Assembly: GCA_021234155.1 (NCBI GenBank)
Contig: JAJEKV010000003.1
Location: forward strand, 21,124,386 to 21,188,385
DNA length: 64,000 bases
Source: Isoetes taiwanensis
Taxonomy: Eukaryota > Streptophyta > Lycopodiopsida > Isoetales > Isoetaceae
Direction of reading: 5' to 3'
Shown: in pieces, positions 50,120 through 60,719 of the stretch
Numbering within the stretch: the stretch's first letter is position 1
Layout: the number at the start of each line of letters is the position of its first letter
Notes under the pieces: generated by a model
Told to the model about the DNA's origin: nothing
What the model saw: the letters and a program-made list of their open reading frames with translations, nothing else
Database searches by the model: none
Translations under genes and position numbers: made by a program

Positions 50120-50745
50120 ATGATTCTCAGGACCTTGGGAAGTCCAGATCAGCTCTGTCAGGAATTTGTGGTGCAAAATGCAGATGAAGAAAGTGTTCCT
50201 TTATCCGAGAACAAGGCATATAACATGTTGATCGATTGCACTAAAAATAAAGACAGGGAACATGGAAGACAAATGCAGTTGCTTATAGAAGTAGCATCTT
50301 CAAAAACTGTACTTGAATCAAATCAAGCATTTTTAAGCATCATATATCCAACTGTATATACATGGAGTGCTATTATGTTTGCAAATGCTAGCCTCTGTCA
50401 AGGACACATCTCCATCGAATTGCATACTAGAATGCATCATTTAGATGTTGGAAGGATGCAGTTGAGAAAATGCAATAAGCAGGCATAGAGCCAGACAAAA
50501 TTACGTTCTTAAGTGCCTTAAAGGCACGAGGCCACTTAGCAACCGAGTTCAACAAATGCACAAACTGTAGTCAGCCAGTGCCTGTAAAAACAATTGCCCT
50601 GCATGAAGCATATTGTAGACGTCATAATATTGCTTGTCAGTATCCAGGTTGTTCTTTAGTAATGAGAAGAGAAGAAAGTAGAAACCATATGCATTGTGAT
50701 AGATGTGGCCAAGCTTTCAGGAAGTATGAATTAGAAAGCATGTAA
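50120..50745 (+). pseudogene. PPR-protein remnant fused to TRAF-type zinc fingers
   Basis: The first frame reads KDREHGRQMQLLIEVASSKT and PTVYTWSAIMFANASLCQGH, phrases typical of plant organelle PPR proteins. It ends at a TAG at 50486. One frame over, from 50482, the PPR text resumes as GIEPDKITFLSALKA. It runs without a break into CTNCSQPVPVKTIALHEAYC, then CQYPGCSLVMRR and HMHCDRCGQAFRKYELESM, stop at 50743. The latter is the spacing of TRAF-type (XAF1/TRAFD1-like) zinc fingers. The PPR part is shortened (repeats are missing between SSKTVLESNQAFLS and PTVYTW) and frameshifted. The join may be a deletion, a retrocopy or exon shuffling. Confidence 0.6.
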
Positions 50746-51337
50746 CAAAGTTGCGTATTAAACGGGAGCAAATCATTGAAACGAGAGCAAAAGGAATATT
50801 CCTCAAAGATTCCCTTTTTTTTTACAAAAAGGGGGTAAAACGAGGTTTAAAAAAAAAAAGATGCATGAAATTCTATTTTGACCCCCAAATGACTAATTTT
50901 TTTTTACAACGAAAGAATTGACTTTTTTAAAGTGTCACTTTTCTTAGCAAATAGAATGTTCTTAAAGTATGTTTTAAGAGAGAAACTCTAATTTCAGAGG
51001 ATAAAATATTTAACAAAAAATTGAAGTAAGTATGTAACTGAAACTTTAGTATTCTCAAAATTTGAAGATAGAATCTTCATATTCACATGCAAAATTTACA
51101 GTCTTTTTCTAAGACTCAGTTATGTGCAAAAGTGTGAGGAGTGATGAGAGAGGGATCCGGACGCCCCTCATATTCATTTATGCCATCGTCATCACCTTCA
51201 CTTCTTTTCATTTGTCACTTTCGAGGAAGTGCTTGAGTTATCTTCCTCATCACTATCAACAGACGGTGAAGCATTGTCACCACCTTCTTCATCATCTTCT
51301 TCGTAATTACAAGCTTTTTTAAGCAAATTGATAGTCT
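50746..51337. other. No gene seen
   Basis: AT-rich sequence with poly-T and poly-A runs, presumably downstream of the DUF7869-type gene on the minus strand. No terminal inverted repeat is evident. Confidence 0.45.
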
Positions 51338-52812
51338 TCAGGTGGCGTAGCGATTGTCAGATTTCAATTTAAAATCATAGCACAATATAGTCACGTCATT
51401 AAGGTTCAGCTCGTCCCTACAACCCACCTTCTTGGACTTTCTCCCTTTTCCTTGGCTTCTCATTTCTAACTCATATCTACCTTCAAAAGCATTTTCTGAG
51501 CGTGTTGCAAGCCAATGAATCTTGAGTTTAGTGACTAAGCCTTCCTCCTTGACTGTGTCAAGCACTTTTGCTATCCAGAACGGTCGACCTTTGTCATCCT
51601 CCTCAGTCGGAAGAGCAATTAGCATACCTTTGGTAATTTCTGTGATATTACCTTGAGGCTCATTCCTGCGTCTTGGTCCGAGGTACATGACTCGGCCCTC
51701 CTCGTCTTCTACTGCAGGTGTAAATGTAGCACTGCTTGGACCTGCTTGGTGCTGGGGTTGATGGAAGGTGTTAGGCCATTGAAATGGTTCTTGCAACTGT
51801 CTTAGAGCTATATTTTGTACAACAATTTTCTGTTCGAGAAAGAAATTACTCCACCACATCCGATCTTCTTCTAAGAAGTACTTAAAGCCTGAGGAAATTC
51901 CATTTTCAATGGCTTTTAAGGATGACTCTGGGGTACTTTTCTTCTGCTTGGACTCCTTAGGATTTTTGAGAGGAAGTTGCTCAGCACGTTCTATGAAGGA
52001 AGTGTCTGGAATATATTTAAGGAAGCGTAATCCCTCTGGTGGACTCCAGTCCTTAGTTGTGGTATACTTCTTCCCCTGTAAGAAGCTTTGGCCATCCTTC
52101 AAGTAGAACTTGATATGATGTTGAAAGGTGAGATCATTCAACTTGTTCACAGCTTGTTCTCTGTTTGAACGTTGAGAGAAAATAAACTCTCTGAAATCAG
52201 CAGTGTCTTTAAGAAGATCGACCACTGGAGTAGGAGTGTAAGAATCTTCAATAATTCGAACTAAAGAAGAAAGACAGAAAGCCTTCTTCCTTCTAAGGCG
52301 CACAGAAAATCTGCTGAACATTTGGTCAATCTGATCATGAGTGTGGCCTACAAGTAAGAAACCGAGCTTCACTTTTCTAAACATCCCTAGCTCCACTAAC
52401 ATGGCACAGTACGCAAAGAGCGTTTGATTCTTATTCTCCCTTGTAGTATTGTCAAGTTGCAGATAAAGCACTGGTGGTAATTGCTCTTGCTCGCACAGGA
52501 CCTTGTTAAGAATTGTAATTGTGAGGTTCGGGTCACCATGCAAGTTTGGATACGTCAAAAATACTTTGCACTTTAGACTTCCTTTGAAGACCATAGCTCC
52601 TACAAGGTGGACCTTAACAAAACATTCCTCTGGCACATCTTTAGGAATGTTAAAGAAATGTGGTAGAGTTGTTTTTTTTTGGTCCATTCCATCAATCACA
52701 ACAGACATGTATTGCAGTGGACGTTCAAGAGCTTTTTTTCTATGCTTGGCAAGCTTTCTTCTCTCTGCTGCTTGTTGTTCACGATGTCTGGCAAGGTTCT
52801 GTTGCACAATAT
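51338..52812 (-). CDS. DUF7869-type protein (putative transposase), catalytic and C-terminal exon
   Basis: From an acceptor (TTCTTCTACAG, 52813) the frame runs NIVQQNLARHREQQAAERRK, then VVIDGMDQKKTTLPHF, LQLDNTTRENKNQTLFAYC and FLLVGHTHDQIDQMFSRFSV. These three blocks, an Asp, a DN...ENKN and a GHTHDQID, are the hallmark of the DUF7869 family, which I believe is a DDE-type transposase fold. A C-terminal module (GMLIALPTEEDDKGRPFWIA, KIHWLATRSENAFEGRYELE) resembles a small beta-barrel reader such as an SH3- or BAH-like fold. The frame is intact for about 490 codons. The upstream exon is at 52880, across a 67-nt intron whose phase fits (A then AT making Asn). Confidence 0.7.
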
Positions 52813-52879
52813 CTGTAGAAGAAATCAGGTCAAAGCATTTTCTCTGAAACAAGTGAGAGATTGGAGAACATGAGCTTAC

Positions 52880-53070
52880 TTCTTTCGACCTCTGTCTTTG
52901 CAGTTTCTCGTTGACTCTTTAATTCTGCACACCTCGAGCAAACAGACATTCTATGTTTTCTAGGAATTTTCACAAGACCGAATTCACTTTTCCACAGTCT
53001 GGTGAAGTGTGAGTAAGAGATGTGCTGAAGCTGAGTGCAAGTCTCTTTGTAGTCATTAAAAACATCTTTT
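52880..53070 (-). pseudogene. DUF7869-type gene exon adjoining the second copia element
   Basis: The exon reads KDVFNDYKETCTQLQHISYS, then HFTRLWKSEFGLVKIPRKHR and CSRCAELKSQRETAKTEVER, and ends at the donor GTAAGC (52879). It matches the segment that precedes the catalytic core in this family (ISYSxFxRLW...IPK...C..C). Its 5' side is cut by the LTR at 53070. The preceding residues (KYFRETCEKLPNSNMYHLTD) lie 4.6 kb away near 57750. Confidence 0.65.
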
Positions 53071-53406
53071 TGTTGAATATATGTCATGTTGTAATTGCAC
53101 TTAGGTAGTGCTTGAAGCACTTGAAGCACTTGAAGCATGATTGGGATTTGCAAATACGGCAATGGTTAATAAACCATTGAATATACATAGCAGGTCATTA
53201 TAAGAACGACACCTTGCATATCCTAAAGGGGGAAATATGATTCAAAGTTCCAAATTAAGAAATGTGATAGCAAGCTGCTCGTTCGGTCCGGCATAGCGGC
53301 CGGACTGAAGGTTATAAACAGAAAAAGAAGAATTGCATTTGATTATCATTGTGAAGGGGGAATACAGCAGTAGCCGGAGGACATGATATGATCCGGGCTT
53401 GGGCTG
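53071..53406 (+). repeat. Left LTR (truncated) of the second copia element
   Basis: Near-identical to 57264-57599. It contains a short internal repeat of GCTTGAAGCACTTGAAGCAC. It breaks off at GGGCTTGGGCTG, where gag begins. Confidence 0.85.
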
Positions 53407-54782
53407 ATGTTTTAGAGAAGCAGTTGAGGAAACTAAAGCTACATGAGAAAGATAATATAACTGAATTTTGTGAAAAATTTGATTCCATTGTAGAAGACCT
53501 AGAAGATGCAGGTGTTATATTAAATGAGCAATATCAATTGCTGGCTATTTCCAGGGCTGTTTCTCACAATGCTTACTTGGCTACTCTTCTAAGGAATATT
53601 GCAAGAACCAAAGATCATGCAATACAAATGATACGAACTGAATTTGAACAGAGGTAGTTTGGCCAAGATGAAGACGAACAAGCTGCAGAAGTGCTTTATG
53701 CAGGTAAACATAAGGAAAAGAGGGGTTTTGGCAAGGCTGGCAGGGACAAAGTTGGACCTTGTTATAATTGCAATGCATATGGTCATTTTAGGGCTGATTG
53801 TCCAAAAACAGGAAAGGAAGTTATATGTTACAATTGTGATGGTAAAGGCCACTTTGCTTCCAGCTGTCCCAGCCCAAAGGGGCAGAATGCTAAAGGCAAA
53901 ACCAGAGGCAGAGGCAGCAGGACATTTGTACAAAAAGGAAAGGGAAGTTCTAAAGATAATCCAGCATTAAATTTAACACAGGAGACTCGAAGTGAGGAGG
54001 ACGAGCAAAATGAAGATGATGAGGTTAGTTATGCTAAATTATGTCATTTGATGCATGAGAATGATCACAATATGATAATTGTAGATTCAGGAGCTGAGAG
54101 GACAGTAACATCATCCGCAAAGTTGCTTAAAGATTGCAAGAAAGTAAAAAGTGGACATGTGCAACTAGGAAATGGTGATTTGCAAGAAATCAAAGATACA
54201 GGAATGCTTGAACTGTATGATCTTGAAGGGAAGGCTGTCAAGTTAGAAAATGTGCTTTGTGTTCCAGGTTTAGTTAGAAACCTGATTTCAGTTTGCCAGT
54301 TAGTTGATCTTGGGTATAAAGTTCTCTTTGAGAGATTGGAATGTAAAGTGTTTCTCAACAATAAACTCAAGTTTCTTGGTAAAAGAATTGGCAATTTATT
54401 TGGTTTAAACTTAAATCATTATGTTCCAAGTGTTAACCTTGTAACATGTGCAAGTACAAAAACATGGCATGAGAGAATGTGTCATGTAAACTCTAAAACT
54501 GTCAAACTTATGATCAAGAAAGGGCTGATCAAGGGCACAACTGATGATAATGAGAAGCTTAAATGTGTGGGCTGCATTTTAGGCAAGCATAGTAGACTTC
54601 CCTTTAAGAAATCAGAAAAAAGGGCAAGGAATAAGCTGGACCTGATACACACAGATTTGTGTGGGCCTTTAAATGTTACTAGCATTTCTGGAAAAAGGTA
54701 TTTTATGACCTTTATTGATGACTATAGTAGAATGACCAGAGTTTCTTTGAGCACAAAAAGACCTAGCATTGGAAGCATTTAA
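53407..54782 (+). pseudogene. Second copia element: gag, protease, start of integrase
   Basis: The gag remnant reads VLEKQLRKLKLHEKDNITEF up to a stop at 53655. After a shift the frame at 53691 carries two CCHC knuckles (CYNCNAYGHFRADC, CYNCDGKGHFASSC), protease (IVDSGAERTVTSS) and the integrase zinc finger (TWHERMCHVN, CVGCILGKHSRL). It also carries the first catalytic motif, RYFMTFIDDYSRMTRV, and then shifts again at about 54770. Order and motifs parallel the first copia element. Confidence 0.85.
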
Positions 54783-57269
54783 AAATTTGCAAATGAGGTG
54801 CAAGTTGAAAACAGAAGGAAAATCAAATGCTTAAGGTCGATAGGGGAGGAGAGTTCATGTCTAATGAATTCAAGCAATATTGCAATATACATGGCATTAA
54901 GAGGCAACCCGACATGCACGGGTTCTCGCCAAAGACAAAATGGGATTCTTTGAAAGGAAGAATAGAACCATTCTCAATGCCGTAAGGAGTATGCTAAAAG
55001 GTTTGCCAAATTTCCTTTGGGAAGAAGCTGTTAAGGCAGCAGTGCATGTGCAAAACCAGTTACCATCCTTAAGCATCAAAGGAGAAATTCCAATTACATT
55101 ATGGGCTAACAAAACACCAGACTATGAAAGGCTTAAGGCCTATGGATGTCTGGCATTTGTTCATGTGCCAGATGAGTTGAGGAAGAAGCTTGATGACAAA
55201 GCTTATATTACATACCTGGTTGGATATGACCAAGAATCGAAGGCATACAGGCTTTATGATCCAAGCAAAAGGAAAATTCTAATTAGCAGGGATGTTGTAT
55301 TTGATGAAGAACAATACTACAAGGTATTACCGGGGATCAACAATCAGGGTCAAACAGATAACCCAGAGATTGAGGAAGTACCAAATATTCCGTAAAGAAA
55401 AGGTCGAGCCAACAACTACTGATTGGATGGGATGAGGAAGATGAACAATTGTCAACTGACCATAATGTTATTGCTGATGACAATGTGCGTGCAAAGCAGT
55501 TGTAAGATCAACAAGATGAGGTACAAAATAATGTTGTAAAAAAGAAAAGGAGGACGTATGTAAAATGCTTAAGGGGAAGTCGCTACACAACATGATCTAC
55601 TTGGGACGTGATGCCTCAGGGTAGGAGCGTAAGATTGAAAGAAAAGAAGGTGAGATTCTTGGACTCTTTGAAATTCTAATGCATTTGGATGTAGCTGTAC
55701 CTAAAACGTATGATGAAGTCTGTAACCTCACATGATTGCAAAAACCGGTCAAGGCCATGCAGGAAGAAATGCAATCATTTGAGAGAACAAACACTTATGA
55801 GGTTGTAGATACTCCTAGTAACAAGAATATTGTTGGTAACAAATGGTTGTACAAGATAAAGACTCAAGCAGATGGAGTAACACCAAAATTCAAAGCAAGG
55901 CTGGTTGCTCAGGGATTTACCCAGAGGTATGGACAAGATTATGAAGAAACTTTTTCTCCTCTGGTAAAAATGAATAGCATAAGAATGCCACTGTCAATTG
56001 CAAATGCAGCAGACTTGGAAGTACATCATATGGATGTAACTACTTGCTTTTTTTGAATGCAGACTTAGAAGAAGAAATCTATATGAAAATACCTCCAGGT
56101 TTTGAAAAAGAAAATGGAAAAGTATGGAAATTAAAAAAGGCAGTTTATGGTCTTAAACAATCCCCAAGGGAATGGTACAGGTGTATAGATGCTTTTCTTA
56201 GAGAGCAGGGCTTTGGAAAATTGCAAAATGATGGAAATGTTTACAAATTTCATAGAGGAGCTGAGTGGTGCATAATAGCTCTCTATGTAGATGACAATAT
56301 AATGGTAGCTAATGGCATTGATATTTTGGAACATTGCAAGAACATTCTGAAAAGCAAATTTAAAATGTCAGATCTTGGTGAGTTGAAGAAATTTTTGGGA
56401 AAGAAGTTCATAGAAATAGGGAGAACAAAATCCTGACATTGACTCAAAGAGGACAGATTGAGGGAATGCTTAAAAAGTTCAAAATGACTGAATGTAATAT
56501 CAACACTACTCCAATAGTTCCAGGCTGCAAGCTCTCAGCAAAAATGTGTCCAAAGACAGATGCAGAACGAGAGGAAATGAGTAATGTACCTTATATGTCA
56601 TTGATTGGTTGTTTGTCCTATGTTGCCAATTGTACTAGGCCAGACATTGCTTATGTGGTGAATATGCTGAGCAGATACAACAATGACCCAGGAAAGGAGC
56701 ATTGGATGGCAGCTAAACGTGTGCTGAGATACTTAAAAGGTACAATGAATCATGGAGTTAGCTATGATACAGAAAACTTACAATTGCATGCTTATTGTGA
56801 TGCTGATTGGGGAGGAGATCTAGATACAAGGAAATCCACTTCAGGATATTTAACATTCTTAGGAGGAGCTCCTGTTAGTTGGAAATGTAAAAAGCAAAAT
56901 GCTACAGCCATGTCAAGTGCTGAGGCTGAATATGCCTCAGCTGTATTAGCTACCAAAGAAGTAATATGGGAAAGAAGGCTGCTAATAGAACTTGGTTTCT
57001 ATCAAAACAAGGCCACTGAATTGTACTGTGACAGTACAAGCTGCATTGCAATGACTAAAGATCCTGTCTTTCATGAAAGATCTAAACACATAGAACTTGA
57101 ACTTCATTTTATCAGGGAAATAGTTGCAAAGGATATAGTAAAGTTGGTATATGTTAACACAGCCAAGCAGCTAGCAGACTTGCTCACAAAACCTTTGGCA
57201 GTGACAAGATTTACAGAGTTGAAGTGCATGATTAAATGTGTGGATTACAACATGAAGGGGGAATGTTGA
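54783..57269 (+). pseudogene. Second copia element: integrase, reverse transcriptase, RNase H
   Basis: Pieces in several frames: integrase end (NRTILNAVRSMLKGLPNFLW, GCLAFVHVPDELRKKLDDKA, 54940-55395), RT start (NKWLYKIKTQADGVTPKF, 55736-56056) and RT core (FLNADLEEEIYMKIPPGF, ALYVDDNIMVANG, 56044-56436). The last frame (56439-57269) has GCLSYVANCTRPDIAYVVNM, RNase H (CDADWGGDLDTRKSTSGY, AMSSAEAEYASAV) and the end NMKGEC. The second integrase Asp region near 54840 and the linker near 55400-55730 are scrambled by small indels. It is older and more decayed than the first copia element. Confidence 0.85.
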
Positions 57270-57599
57270 ATATATGTCATGTTGTAATTGCACTTAGGTA
57301 GTGCTTGAAGCACTTGAAGCACTTGAAGCATGATTGGGATTTGCAAATACGGCAATGGTTAATAAACCATTGAATATACATAGCAGGTCATTATAAGAAC
57401 GACACCTTGCATATCCTAAAGGGGGAAATATGATTCAAAGTTCCGAATTAAGAAATGTGATAGCAAGCTGCTCGTTCGGTCCGGCATAGCGGCCGGACTG
57501 AAGGTTATAAACAGAAAAAGAAGAATTGCATTTGATTATCATTGTGAAGGGGGAATACAGCAGTAGCCGGAGGACATGATATGATCCGGGCTTGGGCTG
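57264..57599 (+). repeat. Right LTR of the second copia element (shared part)
   Basis: Matches the left LTR; preceded by AAGGGGGAA. The sequence after 57599 (TCGAAGTGTTGC) has no counterpart on the left because of the left-side deletion, so the true LTR end may lie further right, before about 57750. Confidence 0.8.
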
Positions 57600-57707
57600 T
57601 CGAAGTGTTGCAAATCAATTTCATATCTTATTTGTATGATGAGGATGCAAATGCAATGGTTCGAAGATAACTTGTAATTTATCTTGTCTATTGCTTGCTT
57701 GAATATA

Positions 57708-58983
57708 CTAACAAGTTAAATGATACATGTTGAACGTGATGTTATCAGTTAAATGATACATGTTGCTGTTAGGTAGCTTCTCACATGTTTCTCTAAAATA
57801 TTTCTCCATCCATGACACAGCAGCAAGGGCATGCATGGTTACAACTCTTCTTAGTCCACAATGATCATCGATTGCTGGATTTTTGTCCAGTCTTTTGTGT
57901 ATTCTAGACATTCTGGTGGACCCTAAACGGTGGGCAACCATAAAGCATTTCTGGCAAACTTCTTGACGGTTAATGTAGTGCAAGAAGGTGTTGCGGTCTG
58001 GTCTTACATGATAAGCTAAGTAGGCATTCTGGTCTGCCATGTCATGGAACTGTAGTTGTCTCTAACTGCTCGTAATTTAGCCATGTTAAATCTGTTGATG
58101 CAACCCAATGAGCAGCATTTAGTTCTCAAAAGTCTCCTCATTTTGTGTTCATCCATAAGATTTCTTCTTCTTACAGAGGAGCAAGCCCTCAAACCAAAAT
58201 CCACCTTGAATTTCTTTGAAGATTGGCTGGAGAACATGTAATCTCTTTGTTCCTCGTTGATGTCTTCATCTTCTGATGAAACTTCTACTCTGGGGGTGAC
58301 TTCCTCTGTCCTGAGTGGTGTTAGAGAAAAACAGACCACGTGAAGTTGTTCCCGGAATAGGCGGTGGTACAGTGTTAAAGGATGGTGATGGCCCATAAGA
58401 GGTTGTGGCATCAGCTGTTCTTGTACCATCTTGAAAAGAAGTTCTTGCAAACATCTCCTTTAGAATGATTTGAATTCTCGCAAATCCATGTGTCACAACC
58501 GTTGTTGTGTGAAGAGGAGTGCTTCTTTGGGCGTCGTCCTCATTTGTAGTGAAGTCCTGGTGAGAGAAACTGTAGTGAATCTCACGGTCTTCTTTACTAC
58601 GTGTTCCTTGTATGTTTGGATGAAGGGGCGAAGCAACAAATGGGGTAGCTTGTTCTTGAACACCCGTTGTTGTGGAGCTTCCGTGAGGGTTGTCGGGGAT
58701 GGAACAAAGGGTGGTGGCAACATGCTCGAACTGGTGGTGATTCTTTGGAAGGAGATGCGGTGGCCGTCTACTGAGGACTTGGTGACGGTTGGAAGGGTGG
58801 TGGAAGTCTGTTACGTCTTTGGACTCGGTGTGTCTTGAGAAGCAACAACGATGAAGCAGAGGTAGGAGTCAGAGAATGCCGGTCTTCACTAGAAATGACG
58901 TTGTTCCCAAGCGTGTCCTCAGAACTAGACGAGCTTGAGACAACAAAAGGTGGTGAAAGCTTGTTCACGAAGCGGTTCGTCAT
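57708..58983 (-). pseudogene. DUF7869-type gene, N-terminal part
   Basis: From a likely ATG at 58983 (MTNRFVNKLSPPFVVSSSSS) the N-terminus is Ser/Thr/Pro-rich and low in complexity. It spans three frames, perhaps with introns (58493-58983, 58266-58496). Then an acidic segment (SSEDEDINEEQRDYMFSSQ) leads to the Cys motif CCSLGCINRFNMAKLRAVRD. In another frame it continues YLAYHVRPDRNTFLHYINRQ, VCQKCFMVAHRLGSTRMSRI and AAVSWMEKYFRETCEKLPNS, ending NMYHLTDNIT at the copia insertion. The downstream exon is at 52880-53070. Frameshifts plus the 4.5-kb insertion inactivate the gene. Confidence 0.55.
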
Positions 58984-59408
58984 CTTAACAACTGCAAAAT
59001 AGTAAAGAGATTTGAGAAACTTTCTGTAGTGCAGAGCTTTTCTTATTCCCGAATACATGCCCACGTAGTACAAGTAGAAGTTCCAGTACTAATCAAGTGA
59101 AAGTCAAAATAAAAGCTATTCTGGAATACACAAGAGTAGGATAGTAAAGCTAAACGTATTCCGCTTCACATAGAAAAAGAGCAAGACGAAAATGATACCT
59201 TTAAAAGGAAATTTCTACGCTTTTGGGCCATATTCGGTCTCGAGCTCAAGTCGCCAAAGCGCCAAAGACCTGCCGATTATAATATTCAGAGACTGTATTC
59301 TGATTCACATAGAGAGAACATGGACAGGTCAGTAAGAAAGTACAACGTACAGTCATTTGCATGTCTGTTTCTTATTCCCGAATACACTATCACCTTCCCT
59401 CGAAGGGG

Positions 59409-59607
59409 AAAGTGTATTTCGGAATACACTTTGGCCTTCAGTCGAAGGCTAAAGTGTATTCCGGAATACACTTTACACTTTCGCCTTCGAGTGAAGGCCA
59501 AAGTGTATTCCGGAATACACTTTCGCCTTCGAGTGAAGGCCAAAGTGTATTCCGGAATACACTTTCGCCTTCGAGTGAAAGCGAAAGTGTATTCCGGAAT
59601 ACACTTT
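59409..59607. repeat. Tandem array of five 24-bp palindromes (42-bp unit)
   Basis: Palindromes with core TGTATTCCGGAATACA start at 59409, 59451, 59500, 59542 and 59584, spaced 42, 49, 42 and 42 bp. The 18-bp linkers (CGCCTTCGAGTGAAGGCC) are themselves imperfect palindromes, so the unit alternates two hairpins. Related half-sites (TTATTCCCGAATACA) occur at 59041 and 59371. The array lies about 430-630 bp upstream of the DUF7869-type start codon, which could make it a subterminal binding region. Confidence 0.85.
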
Positions 59608-60422
59608 CGTGTTTTTATGTTTTAAGAGGTTACTTTTCCATGCGTTTTTTAGTTATTCTAGGCGTTTTTGCTGCATTTAAAGCTTGTTTAGACCAGTTTC
59701 TTTGTCAAGATTGCAGTGCTTTTTTGGCATTTTTGTCCTCTTTTTGCCCTCTTTTTTCCCTTTTGCAAGACATTTTGTATTCTGGAATAGTTTTTGGCCA
59801 CTGTTTTCTCTAACAAGGTCGTGTTTACAAACAATTTGCACAGACAAGCACAAGGCACCCAAAAAATTTACTAGCATACATAACCACTACAAAACCACTA
59901 TGATAGTGGTTTTCTATGCAGAAATAATTTTCCTCAACAAAAACCACCTAGTATAGTGGGTTTTAACACGAGATTGTGGTTTTGCACACTAGTTTTATAT
60001 GCTGATATGGGTTATTGAAAGCGATGAAGGTTTTTATCAAGGTTTTTAGTATGATTGGACACCTCCTGGTGGTTAATCATGCAGTTTGCAACATCAAGAG
60101 TAGGGCAGGCATGTTTAATGGTTTTTCTAAATGTGTAGATGGTTATCGACATTGGTTTTAACTCGCAATGCTTCAATGTTTTTCTATATAGTTTGACAAG
60201 GCTTTCTATTTGTGGTTTTCCATCCTAATTTTGTAAACTAACACGACTTGCCGACTTATTAATGGTTTTTGACTAGCAATCCTATAATGTTTTTATATAT
60301 AGTTTGATAAGGTCTTTTTATTTGTGGTGTTCTATACCAACTTTCTAAGCTAACATGACTGTTAAATTGTTAGTGATTTTAAACATGGTTTATTGGTTGA
60401 GTTTTGCAATTTCTTATTTTGA

Positions 60423-60518
60423 GTTAAAGACCATGTTACATTAGGAAATCAAATGTAAAACCTAAGTGGTTTTTATTAGGTTTAACATTTGATTTCCTAA
60501 TGTAACATGGTCTTTAAC
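60423..60518. repeat. 43-bp inverted repeat with 10-nt loop
   Basis: GTTAAAGACCATGTTACATT and onward (60423-60465) pairs with 60476-60518 with one mismatch. It would form a 43-bp hairpin with a 10-nt loop in either transcript. Confidence 0.9.
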
Positions 60519-60719
60519 ATGGTTTCATTGGTCAATCTTTGTAATGTTTGGCTTCAAGCTATCATAGTCTATTGCATTTTCATGATGTTTAATTTGGTGT
60601 GATGGTATTTTTTAAGGTTATCCAAAATTAACAAGCATAATTTGAGATATAAATTACACAATTGATCCTAAATCACTTAGTATTCACACGATAGTCTTAA
60701 TACACATTCAAATACTCAA

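Larger units (their letters stand above)
53071..57599 (+). mobile_element. Second, decayed Ty1/copia element
   Basis: A 336-bp terminal sequence (53071-53406) starting TGTTGAATATATGTC recurs at 57264-57599. The purine tract AAGGGGGAA precedes the right copy. The left copy is fused directly to gag without leader or primer-binding site, so a deletion removed the end of the LTR, the PBS and the first ~110 gag residues. The right LTR may extend past 57599, and no target duplication is recognised. The element cuts the DUF7869-type gene. Its proteins are clearly related to the first copia element but broken in at least five places. Confidence 0.85.
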
